18,990 bases of DNA from Thermodesulfobacteriales bacterium (lineage in GTDB: Bacteria; Desulfobacterota_D; UBA1144; Nemesobacterales; UBA2774): assembly GCA_004525335.1 (NCBI GenBank), contig SPCL01000027.1:1-18990 (forward strand), written 5' to 3'. The notes under the pieces were generated by a model. That model was not told the origin of the DNA and did not search any database. It was given only the letters and a program-made list of their open reading frames with translations. Position 1 is the stretch's first letter, and each line of letters opens with the position of its first letter. Below are positions 1-7,169 of this stretch, piece by piece. The position numbers were made by a program, and so were the translations under genes.

Positions 1-44
1 AAGAAACAAATAATTTCACAAAGGTTTGTAATTAGAATATAAAT

Positions 45-833
45 ATGAAACTAGGTCTTGCATTAGGTGGTGGTGGAGCCAAGGGATTTGCGCATTTGGG
101 AATTCTCGAAGTTCTCACAGAAGCGGGGATCGAATTTGATATCGTTGCCGGAACAAGCATCGGCGCGTTTATCGGCGCTGTATATGTTTCAGATAAGCTT
201 CAAGAGCTTAAGAACTATGCAGTAAATATTGGAATCACGGACATTCCATTTCTTCTAGGCCCCACATGGCCACAAGGAGGGCTGTTTAGCGGCAAATTTC
301 TTGGGAAGTTAATAGATGAATATATACATATCGAAAATATAGAGGATTTAAAAAAGCCATTTGCCGCTGTTTGCATAGATTTAAATAGTGGTGAGGTCGT
401 AACTTTTACAGAGGGCAATTTAAAAAGAGCAGTAAGAGCGAGTACCTCTATTCCCGGTCTTTTTAAGCCTGTTCTTTTTGAAGGCAAACTCTTAGTAGAT
501 GGAGGGGTGCTGGAATCAGTACCAGACCAGGCCGCGCGTGATCTTGGGGCCGATTTTATTGTAGCGGTAGATTTGCTAAGTGATCTGTCCGGTAATCAAA
601 CTTTTAATAATGGCAAACCCCCTTCGATTGTCGAAGTTGTACAGAGAAGCTCGATCTTAGCTCAAAGAAAAATTACTGAATATAAATTTAAAGAACGTCC
701 GCCTGACATAGTGATTAGTCCTCCACTTTCCCATATCAAAGTTATGGATTTTCATAACGGTAAGGCGATTGTAGAAATTGGTAGAGAGGCGGCTAAAAAA
801 GTTTTGCCAGAATTGCTAGAAAAGATTACTTAG
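45..833 (+). CDS. Patatin-like phospholipase (RssA-type)
   Basis: Predicted serine lipid acyl hydrolase of the bacterial patatin family, acting on phospholipid or acyl-ester substrates with a Ser-Asp dyad; the true substrate cannot be read from sequence. Seen: the glycine-rich oxyanion-hole loop GGGGAKG at residues 8-14, the nucleophile elbow GTSIG with Ser38, and the DGG motif with Asp152. The 262-aa length fits the short RssA/YchK-like class with little beyond the catalytic domain. No signal peptide or membrane segment is evident, so it is probably cytoplasmic or peripheral. The ATG at 45 sits just before the first beta strand and the GGGGAKG loop, which supports this start. AAAGG at 20-24 is rather far away to serve as a ribosome binding site, and a TAGAAT hexamer ends 6 nt before the ATG. 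Its last 8 bases overlap the end of the convergent glycosyltransferase gene. Family call is sure; physiological role unknown. Confidence 0.9.
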   Translation: MKLGLALGGGGAKGFAHLGILEVLTEAGIEFDIVAGTSIGAFIGAVYVSDKLQELKNYAVNIGITDIPFLLGPTWPQGGLFSGKFLGKLIDEYIHIENIEDLKKPFAAVCIDLNSGEVVTFTEGNLKRAVRASTSIPGLFKPVLFEGKLLVDGGVLESVPDQAARDLGADFIVAVDLLSDLSGNQTFNNGKPPSIVEVVQRSSILAQRKITEYKFKERPPDIVISPPLSHIKVMDFHNGKAIVEIGREAAKKVLPELLEKIT

Positions 834-2283
834 AATGAACTTTGAGATTATACTCCTTTCTCCATTCCCAAAGAAGCAGTGCCCATATAGGAACAAATTC
901 AATCCAGATAATTACGTTTGTAAATATCTCCAGTTGCCCTCTTGGTTCAAAATAGTACCGCAAGTAATAAAGGGGTAGCAGCACAGTCAATAAAAGAAGG
1001 GAGAATCTAGGCTTGATAGCTAGCAAGGGAATTAACCAAGTGTAATACCACGGGAACTGAGTAGGGCTTACAAGAAAAGCAAAGGCAACAATAAATAAAC
1101 TCTTAGAAAATAAATCTTGGCCCTTAAAAGTTTTTCCGAATGTTACAAACAATATCCAAAGGCCAAGAAGAGCCACTACAATATATCTTGCAACACTGTA
1201 TTTATGAAAGGTTTGATAACCTAATAAATCCAATCCTAAGTCGGATAGGTAAACTAAAATCCTAAAAACCGAATCATTGTTCTGCCAGCTTTGCCCGTAG
1301 GCGATAAAACCAGTGCTGTCGTCTAGTCCTGAGTAGTAAATAGGTAAAAATAAAACACCTATACATACAGCCGCTAAAACCAGAACTGACAGCAGTTGTT
1401 TTGGCTTGGATAGTAGAGGCCGGATTATTATGGGTAATAAAAAGGCCGGCCAAAGCTTTATTCCTAACCCTATTATCAGACTAAAAGTTGACCTTAAGTG
1501 TTTATTTTGTGTTGCCATTATAAGCGAGCTAAGTACGAACGGAAAGACCAGAACGTCCATGTGACCTGAATTGAATATCTCTTTTAATAAAAGAGGGTTC
1601 CACCAATAGATAATCAAAAAAGAATTAGGGAGTTTTAACATACCCAGCGCATTAAAAATTAGTGAAAGTGTAGCTAGGTCGATTACTATCAATATTATCT
1701 TCCATGTAGTTAAGCTCCAGGAATCAAGCCAGTAAGATACGGCAAAAAATGCCTGAGCTACCGGAGGATAAATAGTCCTTACCTCCGGGTGATTTATGCC
1801 GTGGATTATATCCCCAGATTCTTCTGCCAACTCTTTTAGCTCTAGCGGTACATCTTTTTCCTGTAGTACTTCTTCGGGAGAGTATTTGTAAGGGTTTATA
1901 CCGTTAGCGGTTACAGCCCCGTCCCATAGATATCTGAAATAGTCATCTTCAAGAATTGGCGCTGTAAATAGCATCAAGACTCTCAAAACAATTCCAATTG
2001 CAATTACCAAGATAAGCTGATTTCTTAGAAGCTCGGCTCGGGGCATTTTGAAAATTGCGAATAAAAAGACGATGCCTGCGAAGACTAGAATGCCTACGAG
2101 AAGGAGAACAGGTCTGTCGATTTGTGGAATGTTAGCCGCAAAGTCAGATGAGATATAGGTTAGTAGAGAAAAACTGACAAAAAGGAGCCCGCCGGATATT
2201 AAAAGCATCAAGTTAGATACTGGGCCTCCGGATTTCAAAGATGATTCGTTTAAAGAATTATCTTCTTGGGAATTGTTCACCAT
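826..2283 (-). CDS. Polytopic membrane glycosyltransferase (GT-C fold, mannosyltransferase-like)
   Basis: A 485-aa protein with a short polar N-terminus (about 25 residues) followed by roughly ten or more hydrophobic segments. The first extramembrane loop carries an acidic motif, LEDDYFRYLWDG (Glu112, Asp113, Asp114), then NPYKYSP. This DDxYRYLWDG arrangement after the first transmembrane helices is typical of GT-C enzymes that use polyprenyl-phosphate sugars, such as DUF2029/GT87 and related bacterial mannosyltransferases; the acidic pair is the expected catalytic or metal site. Inferred role: adding a sugar from a lipid-linked donor to an envelope glycan or lipid on the periplasmic face. 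Donor and acceptor cannot be told. It lies 24 bp downstream of trxB on the same strand and is probably co-transcribed, though no functional link is obvious. No clear Shine-Dalgarno precedes its ATG, which fits translation from an operon message. Confidence 0.75.
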   Translation of the reverse strand: MVNNSQEDNSLNESSLKSGGPVSNLMLLISGGLLFVSFSLLTYISSDFAANIPQIDRPVLLLVGILVFAGIVFLFAIFKMPRAELLRNQLILVIAIGIVLRVLMLFTAPILEDDYFRYLWDGAVTANGINPYKYSPEEVLQEKDVPLELKELAEESGDIIHGINHPEVRTIYPPVAQAFFAVSYWLDSWSLTTWKIILIVIDLATLSLIFNALGMLKLPNSFLIIYWWNPLLLKEIFNSGHMDVLVFPFVLSSLIMATQNKHLRSTFSLIIGLGIKLWPAFLLPIIIRPLLSKPKQLLSVLVLAAVCIGVLFLPIYYSGLDDSTGFIAYGQSWQNNDSVFRILVYLSDLGLDLLGYQTFHKYSVARYIVVALLGLWILFVTFGKTFKGQDLFSKSLFIVAFAFLVSPTQFPWYYTWLIPLLAIKPRFSLLLLTVLLPLYYLRYYFEPRGQLEIFTNVIIWIEFVPIWALLLWEWRKEYNLKVHSK

Positions 2284-2307
2284 GTAATTGGCTATATGAT
2301 TAAGACT

Positions 2308-3261
2308 TTACTTGCCTTGTTCTTCTAAAAATCTTTCTGCATCAATAGCAGACATACATCCGCTTCCTGCAGCCGTAATAGCTTGGCGATAAATGTTGTC
2401 CTGCACATCACCCGCTGCGAAAACTCCCGGCACATTGGTTTCAGTAGAGCCGCTCTTTGTTATTAAGTATCCAACTTCATCCATGTCGAGCTGCCCTTTA
2501 AATAGTTTAGTATTCGGGTTGTGGCCGATGGCTATAAATACTCCCTCAGCTTCTTTTACTGTCTCTTCTCCGGTTTTCGTGTTCTTGAGTCTGGCCCCTG
2601 TTACTCCATCTTCCTTACTCCCAAGAATCTCTAGAACTTCCGAATTCCAGATGAAATCCAGCTTCTCATTTTTAAACGCTCTGTCTTGTACAATTTTAGA
2701 TGCTCTTAACTGATCTCTTCTGTGGACTATGTTTACCTTGCTGGCAAATTTTGTGAGGAATACAGCTTCCTCGACTGCGCTGTCTCCTCCTCCTATTACG
2801 AGAAGCTCTTTATCCTTAAAAAAGAAACCGTCACATGTGGCGCAAGTGGACACGCCATATCCTAACAGTAGTTTCTCCGATTCCAGACCAAGCATTCTTG
2901 CAGATGCCCCAGAGGAAATAATAAAAGTGTCTGCTTCTATAACAGTATCGCCTGCTGTGATCTTAAAAGGTCTTGAAGAAAAGTCGACCGCCGTAATTTC
3001 GGCCATTACCGACTTAGCGCCAAATCTCTGAGCCTGAGCCCTCATTGCGTTCATCAGGTCCGGTCCCATAACTCCGTCAGGGAACCCGGGATAGTTTTCA
3101 ACATCTGTAGTTAGTGTTAGCTGTCCGCCTGCTTCAAGCCCCTCAAAAATAACCGGCTCTAGGTTTGCTCTTGCGGTGTATAGTGCCGCCGTAAGTCCTG
3201 CCGGGCCTGATCCCATTATCACTACTTTATGTCTATCTTTGAGTTCTGATATGTTAGTCAT
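2308..3261 (-). CDS. trxB: Thioredoxin reductase
   Basis: NADPH-dependent flavoprotein that reduces thioredoxin in the cytoplasm. The 317-aa length matches the low-molecular-weight bacterial class. Domains seen in order: N-terminal FAD dinucleotide fold GSGPAG (17-22), the GGQL segment (45-48), the NADPH domain with the redox-active CATC (Cys140, Cys143) followed by DGFFF, the second dinucleotide fold GGGDSA (157-162), the NADP-phosphate-binding HRR (180-182), and the C-terminal FAD motif GVFAAGDVQD. All catalytic elements are present. The ATG has an AAAGGA Shine-Dalgarno 8-9 nt upstream on the minus strand. It is first of a two-gene minus-strand unit with the glycosyltransferase. Its upstream region, shared with the divergent ygfZ-like gene, contains the 23-bp palindrome described separately, a possible operator. 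Confidence 0.97.
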   Translation of the reverse strand: MTNISELKDRHKVVIMGSGPAGLTAALYTARANLEPVIFEGLEAGGQLTLTTDVENYPGFPDGVMGPDLMNAMRAQAQRFGAKSVMAEITAVDFSSRPFKITAGDTVIEADTFIISSGASARMLGLESEKLLLGYGVSTCATCDGFFFKDKELLVIGGGDSAVEEAVFLTKFASKVNIVHRRDQLRASKIVQDRAFKNEKLDFIWNSEVLEILGSKEDGVTGARLKNTKTGEETVKEAEGVFIAIGHNPNTKLFKGQLDMDEVGYLITKSGSTETNVPGVFAAGDVQDNIYRQAITAAGSGCMSAIDAERFLEEQGK

Positions 3262-3334
3262 CTTTTTTTCCTTTTAATATTAATTCCAATTTATACTACA
3301 TTTTAGATAAAGTTTTTCAAGCTGCACTATTATG

Positions 3335-3357
3335 AAATACCTATAATATAGGTATTT
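3335..3357. promoter_or_regulatory. Perfect 23-bp palindrome in the divergent trxB / ygfZ-like gap (candidate operator)
   Basis: The arms AAATACCTATA and TATAGGTATTT are exact reverse complements around a single central A. The site lies about 75 bp from the trxB start and about 115 bp from the ygfZ-like start. A dimeric repressor or activator, for instance of redox or thiol stress, could bind it; the regulator family is not recognisable. The + strand of the centre also reads TATAAT, but I find no -35 at a proper distance. Confidence 0.45.
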
Positions 3358-3435
3358 AGATAACAAAATAACTGATAAAGATTCAAACCCCAATCAGCCC
3401 ATGATCTTAAGCTGGTGAGGACTCTCTTTAAGAGT

Positions 3436-3441
3436 TATACT
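3436..3441 (+). promoter_or_regulatory. Weak -10 candidate for the ygfZ-like gene
   Basis: TATACT (5/6 to consensus) ends about 30 nt before the ATG. There is no convincing -35 at 16-18 bp, so this is only a tentative start region. The GAGGAG Shine-Dalgarno at 3458-3463 follows, and it runs into a perfect 10-bp palindrome GAGTTAACTC at 3461-3470. Confidence 0.25.
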
Positions 3442-3471
3442 CTCTACTTATTATTATGAGGAGTTAACTCT

Positions 3472-4590
3472 ATGAAGCAATTACCTTTAAACAAAGCCCA
3501 TAAATTATTAGGCGCAAATTTGCAGGATTATTCGGGATGGACAGCTCCAGCTGATTATGGTGACAAATTATCAGAGTACAAAGCCGTAAGAGAGAATGTA
3601 GGAATTATAGATCTGTCATCGAGAGGGAAACTTAAACTAAGCGGGAAAGACCATTTGAAATTCCTTCAGGGTATGCTGTCCAACGACGTTATTAAATTAG
3701 AAGAAGGGCAGGGTGTCTATGCCACAATCCTCACAGTAAAGGGCAGAATGATTTCCGACATGAAAGTCTATAAAGATAAAGACTCTGTTCTTCTTGATCT
3801 TGAGCCCGGGTTGAATCAAAAAGTTCTAGAACTACTAACAAAATTCAGACTTTCTTATAAAGCTAACATTGATGATCTCTCAGAAACTACCGGTTTGATA
3901 TCCATTCAAGGCCCACAAGCGCGCAAACTTTTAGAGATGTTATTTGAAGAGGGAATCCCCCAAATGGAGGAACTTAACTTTATTCAAAAAGAGTTTATGG
4001 ACTCCGATCTTATGATAGCGTGCGTCAACCGTACTGGAGAGAAAGGATTTGATTTATATATTGAAAACAATGCGCTTCCAAATTTATGGGAAGATTTATT
4101 AAAGAAAGGACAGGAGTTAAATATTAAAACAGTTGGGTACGATGCTCTGGATATTCTCAGAATTGAAGCTGGGCTACCCATTTACAATATAGATATGGAT
4201 GAAAATAATATCCCTATTGAAGCCGGTCTATGGAATGCGCTTGATTTTGAGAAGGGATGCTACGTAGGTCAAGAAGTAGTTGCAAGGATCAAGTGGAGAG
4301 GCCATGTTAATTGGCATTTAATGGGTTTTGAGTGTGATGGGGAGCTTGTGCCTAAGATTGGAGATGAAATTTTTGATGGGGAGCGCAAAATCGGCCGAAT
4401 TACGAGCAGCACATTCTCGGCGGAGTTTAATAAACCGCTTTGTCTTGGATATATTAGAAGGGAATTTAATGACCCAGGCACAAAAGTGTCAATCAAGTTA
4501 GCTGACAACTCAGAAATTCGTGCAGAAGTAGCCGAGCTCCCATTTTACAAAGGGTCCTTTAAATTCCAAGAAAACACCGCTAACAGTTGA
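3472..4590 (+). CDS. ygfZ: YgfZ/GcvT-family folate-binding protein
   Basis: Tetrahydrofolate-binding protein of the GcvT superfamily. Two roles exist in this superfamily: aminomethyltransferase of the glycine cleavage system (GcvT), and YgfZ/IBA57, which supports maintenance of certain [4Fe-4S] enzymes. The deciding motif is KGCYVGQE at residues 261-268 with Cys263, which matches the YgfZ signature K-G-C-Y-x-G-Q-E. No glycine-cleavage genes (gcvH, gcvP) are nearby. The 372-aa length is longer than E. coli YgfZ and close to GcvT, so automatic annotation may call it aminomethyltransferase. The N-terminal LGANLQDYSGWTAPADYGD region and the EAGL(P)xYxxDMDENNIPxEAGL block fit both branches. A GAGGAG Shine-Dalgarno 8 nt upstream supports the start. 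It is transcribed toward mreB but separated from it by 176 bp. Confidence 0.8.
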   Translation: MKQLPLNKAHKLLGANLQDYSGWTAPADYGDKLSEYKAVRENVGIIDLSSRGKLKLSGKDHLKFLQGMLSNDVIKLEEGQGVYATILTVKGRMISDMKVYKDKDSVLLDLEPGLNQKVLELLTKFRLSYKANIDDLSETTGLISIQGPQARKLLEMLFEEGIPQMEELNFIQKEFMDSDLMIACVNRTGEKGFDLYIENNALPNLWEDLLKKGQELNIKTVGYDALDILRIEAGLPIYNIDMDENNIPIEAGLWNALDFEKGCYVGQEVVARIKWRGHVNWHLMGFECDGELVPKIGDEIFDGERKIGRITSSTFSAEFNKPLCLGYIRREFNDPGTKVSIKLADNSEIRAEVAELPFYKGSFKFQENTANS

Positions 4591-4706
4591 AAATACTGGA
4601 TAAACTGCTTGATTTTATTTCACTCTCAATTATAGTATCAACTCTGGGTAATGATTTTTTAGATATGTAGTAATTTTTGGTTGGGAATCAAAAAATAATA
4701 GATTAT

Positions 4707-4712
4707 TATAAT
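4707..4712 (+). promoter_or_regulatory. -10 hexamer upstream of mreB
   Basis: A consensus TATAAT lies 54 bp before the mreB ATG in the 176-bp gap after the ygfZ-like gene. The nearest -35-like hexamer, TTGGGA at 4681-4686, is 20 bp away, which is longer than ideal. The gap shows no intrinsic terminator. This is the likeliest start of the cell-shape operon. mreB itself has an AGGAGGG Shine-Dalgarno at 4753-4759. Confidence 0.4.
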
Positions 4713-4766
4713 ATCTGCGCCAAGATATGCGGGGTTGTGCATATTGTTGAGTAGGAGGGTGTTGAA

Positions 4767-5810
4767 ATGATATTGGATGCAATCCTGGGATGGTTTTCAA
4801 ACGATCTTGCTGTCGATTTGGGAACCGCGAATACTCTTGTTTACGTTAGGGGTAAAGGCATTGTTGCAAATGAGCCTTCTGTGGTGGCAGTACAGGAGGA
4901 TATGAGAGGCACTAAAAAGATACTTGCTGTTGGAACAGAAGCTAAAAACATGGTAGGCCGTACGCCGGGTTCTATTAAAGCAATTAGGCCCTTAAGAGAC
5001 GGTGTCATAGCGGATTTTGATGTAGCTCAGAAGATGTTGGAATACTTTATTCGTAAAACCCATAATAATAGAAAAAGTTTTGTTAGGCCAAGAATTATTG
5101 TATCTGTTCCCATTGGTATCACAGAGGTAGAAAAAAGAGCTGTAAAAGAATCTGCTGAAGCTGCTGGAGCTAGAGAGGTATATCTAATTGAAGAAACCAT
5201 GTCGGCTGCTATTGGAGCCGGTATGCCTGTGACTGAACCTGCAGGGAATATGGTTGTAGATATTGGAGGCGGAACCACAGGTGTTGCTGTGATATCACTT
5301 GCCGGGATTGTTGTAAGCAAATCAATTAAAGTCGGCGGAGATAAGCTTGACGAGGCTATACTTCAATATGTGAAAAGAAACTACAACATGCTAATTGGTG
5401 AGCGAACTGCTGAAAATATTAAAAAGAAGCTTGGTAAAGTACTAGGCAATGGTGAAATCGGTTCTATGAACGTGAAAGGGCGCGATTTAAGAGCCGGGAT
5501 TCCCAGAACAATTGAAATAACATCTGAAGAAGTCAGGGAAGCACTTACTGAGCCGGTGAGCTTAATAATTGAAGCCATCAAGCAGACCCTGGAAAGAACG
5601 CCGCCTGAGCTAGCTGCTGATATTGTAGACAATGGTATTGTGCTTACAGGAGGGGGAGCACTATTAGGAAACCTGGATGAATTAATAATGGAAGAAACGG
5701 GTCTTCCTGTTGTAATAGCAGATGATCCTCTAACTTGCGTTGTTTTAGGATCAGGAAAAGCTCTTGATGAGCTAGACCTCCTAAGAGAAGTAAGTATGCG
5801 ATCTTCTTAG
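4767..5810 (+). CDS. mreB: Rod-shape-determining actin homologue MreB
   Basis: Bacterial actin that forms membrane-bound filaments and positions the lateral-wall synthesis complex. The 347-aa length is typical. Nucleotide-binding motifs of the actin/Hsp70 superfamily are all visible: phosphate-1 DLGTANT (17-23), phosphate-2 DIGGGTT (165-171), and the adenosine motif around TGGGA (294-298). The N-terminus MILDAILGWFSND is hydrophobic and could act as the membrane-binding segment. The start has a strong Shine-Dalgarno at ideal spacing. It is first of the mreB-mreC-mreD-mrdA-rodA cassette; the 47-bp gap to mreC is the only real gap in it. No unusual residues in the motifs examined. Confidence 0.97.
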   Translation: MILDAILGWFSNDLAVDLGTANTLVYVRGKGIVANEPSVVAVQEDMRGTKKILAVGTEAKNMVGRTPGSIKAIRPLRDGVIADFDVAQKMLEYFIRKTHNNRKSFVRPRIIVSVPIGITEVEKRAVKESAEAAGAREVYLIEETMSAAIGAGMPVTEPAGNMVVDIGGGTTGVAVISLAGIVVSKSIKVGGDKLDEAILQYVKRNYNMLIGERTAENIKKKLGKVLGNGEIGSMNVKGRDLRAGIPRTIEITSEEVREALTEPVSLIIEAIKQTLERTPPELAADIVDNGIVLTGGGALLGNLDELIMEETGLPVVIADDPLTCVVLGSGKALDELDLLREVSMRSS

Positions 5811-5857
5811 CAGCACATCTTTCTTTAGGTATGTCAAAAGCGATATAACATGTATCA

Positions 5858-6685
5858 ATGAGATTTTTAAAGAACCGAGCAGTCTTAATAACTATCCTTC
5901 TCTTCTTTGTATCTTTACAGCTCTATTCGCTCAACCTAAGAGAGAAGAGTGGCCAGAATTTTATATCTCAGGTTGTACTTACCGTTACCTATTATCCCCA
6001 AAAAATCATATATATAGTTTCAGATAAAGTGATGACTACATGGCAAGATTATATGGATCTCGTAAATGTTAGACAGGAGAATATTAGATTACATGAAGAT
6101 ATTCAAAAACTTAGGGTGGAAAAGTTTGAGTTAGCTGAAGATGGAATTCAGAACCAGCGCCTTAAGAAACTTTTGGATTTTAAAGAAATACCTTCCTACC
6201 CAATAGTTTCTGCCAATGTTATTGGGGGTAGTCCTTCACTGCTGCGCTCAGAAGTCATTATAGTCGATAGGGGCAGTCATGATGGAATATCCCAAGGGAT
6301 GCCCGTTGCATCATCAGAGGGTATTGTTGGGAGAGTTCTTACGGTGGGTGATAGAAGCTCAGAGGTGCTTTTGATAACCGATCCGATAAGTGCTGTTGAC
6401 GCTTTTATTCACAGAACTAGGGTTAGGGGCATAGTCAAGGGGACAGGCAGTGGGTGTGTAATGGAGTATATAGAGCAAAACTCTGACGTAAGCAAAGGGG
6501 ACAAGGTGATATCATCGGGTAAAGAGGGTTTTTTCCCCAAAGGTGTCATAATAGGCACGGTCTCTGATATTGAAACAAAAGGGAATTTTCTAAGTGCTCA
6601 AGTATCTCCATTTGTTGATTTAGATTCGCTTGAAGAAGTTGTCATAATTCTTAAAACTAATAATAATATTGTGTTAAATGAATAA
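5858..6685 (+). CDS. mreC: Rod-shape-determining protein MreC
   Basis: Bitopic periplasmic scaffold of the elongasome that contacts PBP2 and RodA. Seen: a short basic N-terminus, one transmembrane helix (about residues 8-26), a predicted coiled coil (about 66-107) rich in Glu, Lys and Leu, then the beta-rich MreC domain with the family stretch VDRGSHDGISQGMPV, followed by GIVGRV and later GDKVISSGKEGFFPKGV. At 275 aa it is of normal length. The Shine-Dalgarno is weak: AGGT appears near 5827 but nothing is well placed, so translation may depend on mreB. It overlaps mreD by 8 bases (6678-6685). Confidence 0.95.
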   Translation: MRFLKNRAVLITILLFFVSLQLYSLNLREKSGQNFISQVVLTVTYYPQKIIYIVSDKVMTTWQDYMDLVNVRQENIRLHEDIQKLRVEKFELAEDGIQNQRLKKLLDFKEIPSYPIVSANVIGGSPSLLRSEVIIVDRGSHDGISQGMPVASSEGIVGRVLTVGDRSSEVLLITDPISAVDAFIHRTRVRGIVKGTGSGCVMEYIEQNSDVSKGDKVISSGKEGFFPKGVIIGTVSDIETKGNFLSAQVSPFVDLDSLEEVVIILKTNNNIVLNE

Positions 6686-7169
6686 GTACTTATCCATAAT
6701 ATTTTTAGTGCTATTGTCAGTAGTTTTTATTACTATACAAACCACGCTTCTGTCTCCGCATAATCTTAACTACTACTACCCGGATCTAAATCTAATACTG
6801 ATAGTGTTCCTAGCAATCTTCTCAGAAGTAAGAGGTGGGTTCTTTTTAACTCTTGGCAATGGATACATGATGGATGTGCTTTCGGGGAATTTGCCCGGGA
6901 CATTTACTCTTTCACGCTTAAGCGCTTATCTATTAGTCCGCAGCGGATCAAACCATGTTTATTTAAGAAAAGCCCTAGTGCAAGGACTTGTTATTTTCTT
7001 AGCAACGATTTTTACATGGATTTTTATTCTAACAATCATTAAAATAAAGAAAGGTGATATTGGTGATATAACGGCAAAGTACATCTTGATTCAAGGTATA
7101 GTTAATGCGTTGTTTGGTATTCCAATTTTTTGGATGATACATAGGATAAATGCAAGATTTCAGAAATAG
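6678..7169 (+). CDS. mreD: Rod-shape-determining protein MreD
   Basis: Small polytopic inner-membrane partner of MreC in the elongasome. It has 163 aa with about five hydrophobic segments; MreD is poorly conserved in sequence, so the call rests on size, hydrophobicity, the family-like PDLNLILIVFLAIF segment with a following GFFLTLGNGYMMDVLSG, and position between mreC and mrdA. The ATG lies inside the mreC end (8-base overlap), and its own 3' end overlaps mrdA by 20 bases, consistent with translational coupling. Confidence 0.9.
   Translation: MNKYLSIIFLVLLSVVFITIQTTLLSPHNLNYYYPDLNLILIVFLAIFSEVRGGFFLTLGNGYMMDVLSGNLPGTFTLSRLSAYLLVRSGSNHVYLRKALVQGLVIFLATIFTWIFILTIIKIKKGDIGDITAKYILIQGIVNALFGIPIFWMIHRINARFQK

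Noticed and set aside
3262..3471. tRNA or riboswitch in the trxB/ygfZ-like gap
   Set aside because: No cloverleaf or known aptamer pattern was found; the palindrome accounts for the notable symmetry.
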